Part shown: positions 63,388 to 64,000 of the stretch, piece by piece
Numbering within the stretch: the first letter of the stretch is position 1
How the letters are laid out: every line of letters begins with the position of its first letter
NCBI RefSeq assembly: GCF_016775705.1
Contig: NZ_CP068760.1
Coordinates: 1,116,001 to 1,180,000 of the forward strand
DNA length: 64,000 nt
Origin: Chryseobacterium cucumeris
GTDB taxonomy: Bacteria > Bacteroidota > Bacteroidia > Flavobacteriales > Weeksellaceae
Reading direction: 5' to 3'
Made by a program: the position numbers and the translations under genes
The notes under the pieces: model-generated
Told to the model about the DNA's origin: nothing
What the model saw: the letters and a program-made list of their open reading frames with translations, nothing else
The model's database searches: none

Positions 63388-64000
63388 ATGAAAAAGGCGC
63401 AAATCGTAATAGGGCTTGGTTTTGGTGATGAAGGAAAAGGGATCACCACAGATTTTCTGGCTTCTCAGAATCCGGAGGCTGTTGTGATCAGATTTTCAGG
63501 AGGACAGCAGGCTGCCCATACCGTAATGATCGATGAAAGAAAGCATGTGCATTCCAGTTTTGCAAGCGGTGCACTTCGCGGTCTGCCTTCTTATTTTACC
63601 GGGCATTGTACCATTCATCCGGTTTTTCTACTCAATGAAAGAGAAGAATTAAAAGCAAAGAATAGAAATATTGAGATCCATATTCATCCACTTGCGAAGA
63701 TTACTACTCCTTTTGATGTATGGCAGAACAGAAATAATGCAAGAAACCTGCAACACGGAACCTGCGGAAAAGGAGTAGGAGCCACGATGAAAAGACACGA
63801 AAGCCCTTATAAACTATTTGCTGCAGACCTGGTTGCGCCCAGAGAGATGCTGATGGAAAAGCTGAAAGGAATTGCCTATTATTATGGCTTTATAGATAAA
63901 AACGAAATTAGTGAACTTTTACAGCCTTTTTTAGATGCTATTGACAGTATGGATTGGAAAATAAGTGACTATAACTATCTGGCTAGCTTCGATCACCTTA
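63388..64000 (+). CDS. Divergent adenylosuccinate-synthetase-like protein (partial, runs off the edge)
   Basis: The first 204 residues of a protein related to PurA are visible. The P-loop GFGDEGKG (Asp14, Lys17) and SGGQQAAHT (His44) keep the catalytic Asp and His of adenylosuccinate synthetase, but the loop GTCGKGVGATMKRH differs from the usual GTTGRGIGPAY, and GGQQAAHT from GGNNAGHT. PurA makes adenylosuccinate from IMP, aspartate and GTP. This divergence, and its place in the NADAR region, suggest a changed substrate. The rest is outside the window. Confidence 0.78.
   Translation, partial: MKKAQIVIGLGFGDEGKGITTDFLASQNPEAVVIRFSGGQQAAHTVMIDERKHVHSSFASGALRGLPSYFTGHCTIHPVFLLNEREELKAKNRNIEIHIHPLAKITTPFDVWQNRNNARNLQHGTCGKGVGATMKRHESPYKLFAADLVAPREMLMEKLKGIAYYYGFIDKNEISELLQPFLDAIDSMDWKISDYNYLASFDHL

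Noticed and set aside
63388..64000. PurZ-type (diaminopurine) synthetase or phage origin
   Set aside because: No phage gene or other Z-genome gene is in the window, and the altered loops do not show the PurZ specificity; only a divergent PurA-like call is supported.

Overview
The window looks like a chromosomal segment of a flavobacterium of the Chryseobacterium/Weeksellaceae type (Bacteroidota). The grounds are low GC content, Bacteroidota-type promoters (TTG, about 17-23 bases, TAnnTTTG), a fused MurF-alanine racemase, a PorW/SprE lipoprotein of the type IX secretion system, 2TM-domain proteins beside a LytS/LytTR pair, and SusC-style receptors with a carboxypeptidase-like plug extension. 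No tRNA, rRNA, CRISPR array, transposase or prophage gene was seen.

Layout. 1-5.7 kb: end of a glycosyltransferase operon, clpC, an outer-membrane protein, mnmA. 5.7-9.3 kb: poorly characterised genes, including a glycine-rich-domain (GRDP-like) membrane protein with a Cys/Gly tail and an alpha/beta hydrolase. 9.4-16.3 kb: a signalling block on the minus strand with a LytTR response regulator, a LytS-type kinase fused to a 2TM domain, three free 2TM proteins, an isoprenylcysteine-methyltransferase-like protein and a TonB-dependent receptor pair. Three direct-repeat operators with an exact 21-bp period tie this block together. 16.3-21.4 kb: an AraC regulator, a phosphopantetheinyl transferase, a Cu/Zn superoxide dismutase and a tail-specific protease. 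21.8-26.9 kb: surE, a three-gene cassette (Lgt-like protein, small membrane protein, Tes/MJ0619-like radical SAM enzyme), guaC and fabG. 27-31.4 kb: a WG-repeat protein, rsmI, an acidic repeat protein and tdk. 31.6-39.6 kb: murF-alr, a patatin/outer-membrane-barrel protein, ybeY, mnmG and a methyltransferase.

Two perfect parS sites flank mnmG. A 643-bp AT-rich gap between the divergent pgk and rpiB genes carries a cluster of DnaA-box-like sequences. Together these suggest that the chromosomal origin lies near 42.3-42.7 kb. A 1.3-kb AT-rich stretch without genes lies just to its left.

43.5-59.7 kb holds housekeeping genes: rnr, a LysE-family exporter, an LD-carboxypeptidase, a YraN-family protein, an SDR, tsaB, porW, maf, kdsC, a DUF2520 protein, an ECF sigma/anti-sigma/Spy-like operon, lepA and a DUF1579 lipoprotein. 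The right end (59.8 kb to the edge) is the most unusual part. A Nudix-winged-helix regulator resembling NrtR is followed by a NADAR-family gene, a 2OG-Fe(II) oxygenase, a small coiled-coil protein, a VWA-like protein and a divergent adenylosuccinate-synthetase-like protein that runs off the window. Four related 22-bp operator-like sites, each ending in AACACAAAT on one strand, lie in front of three of these genes. This suggests a single NAD/ADP-ribose-linked regulon.
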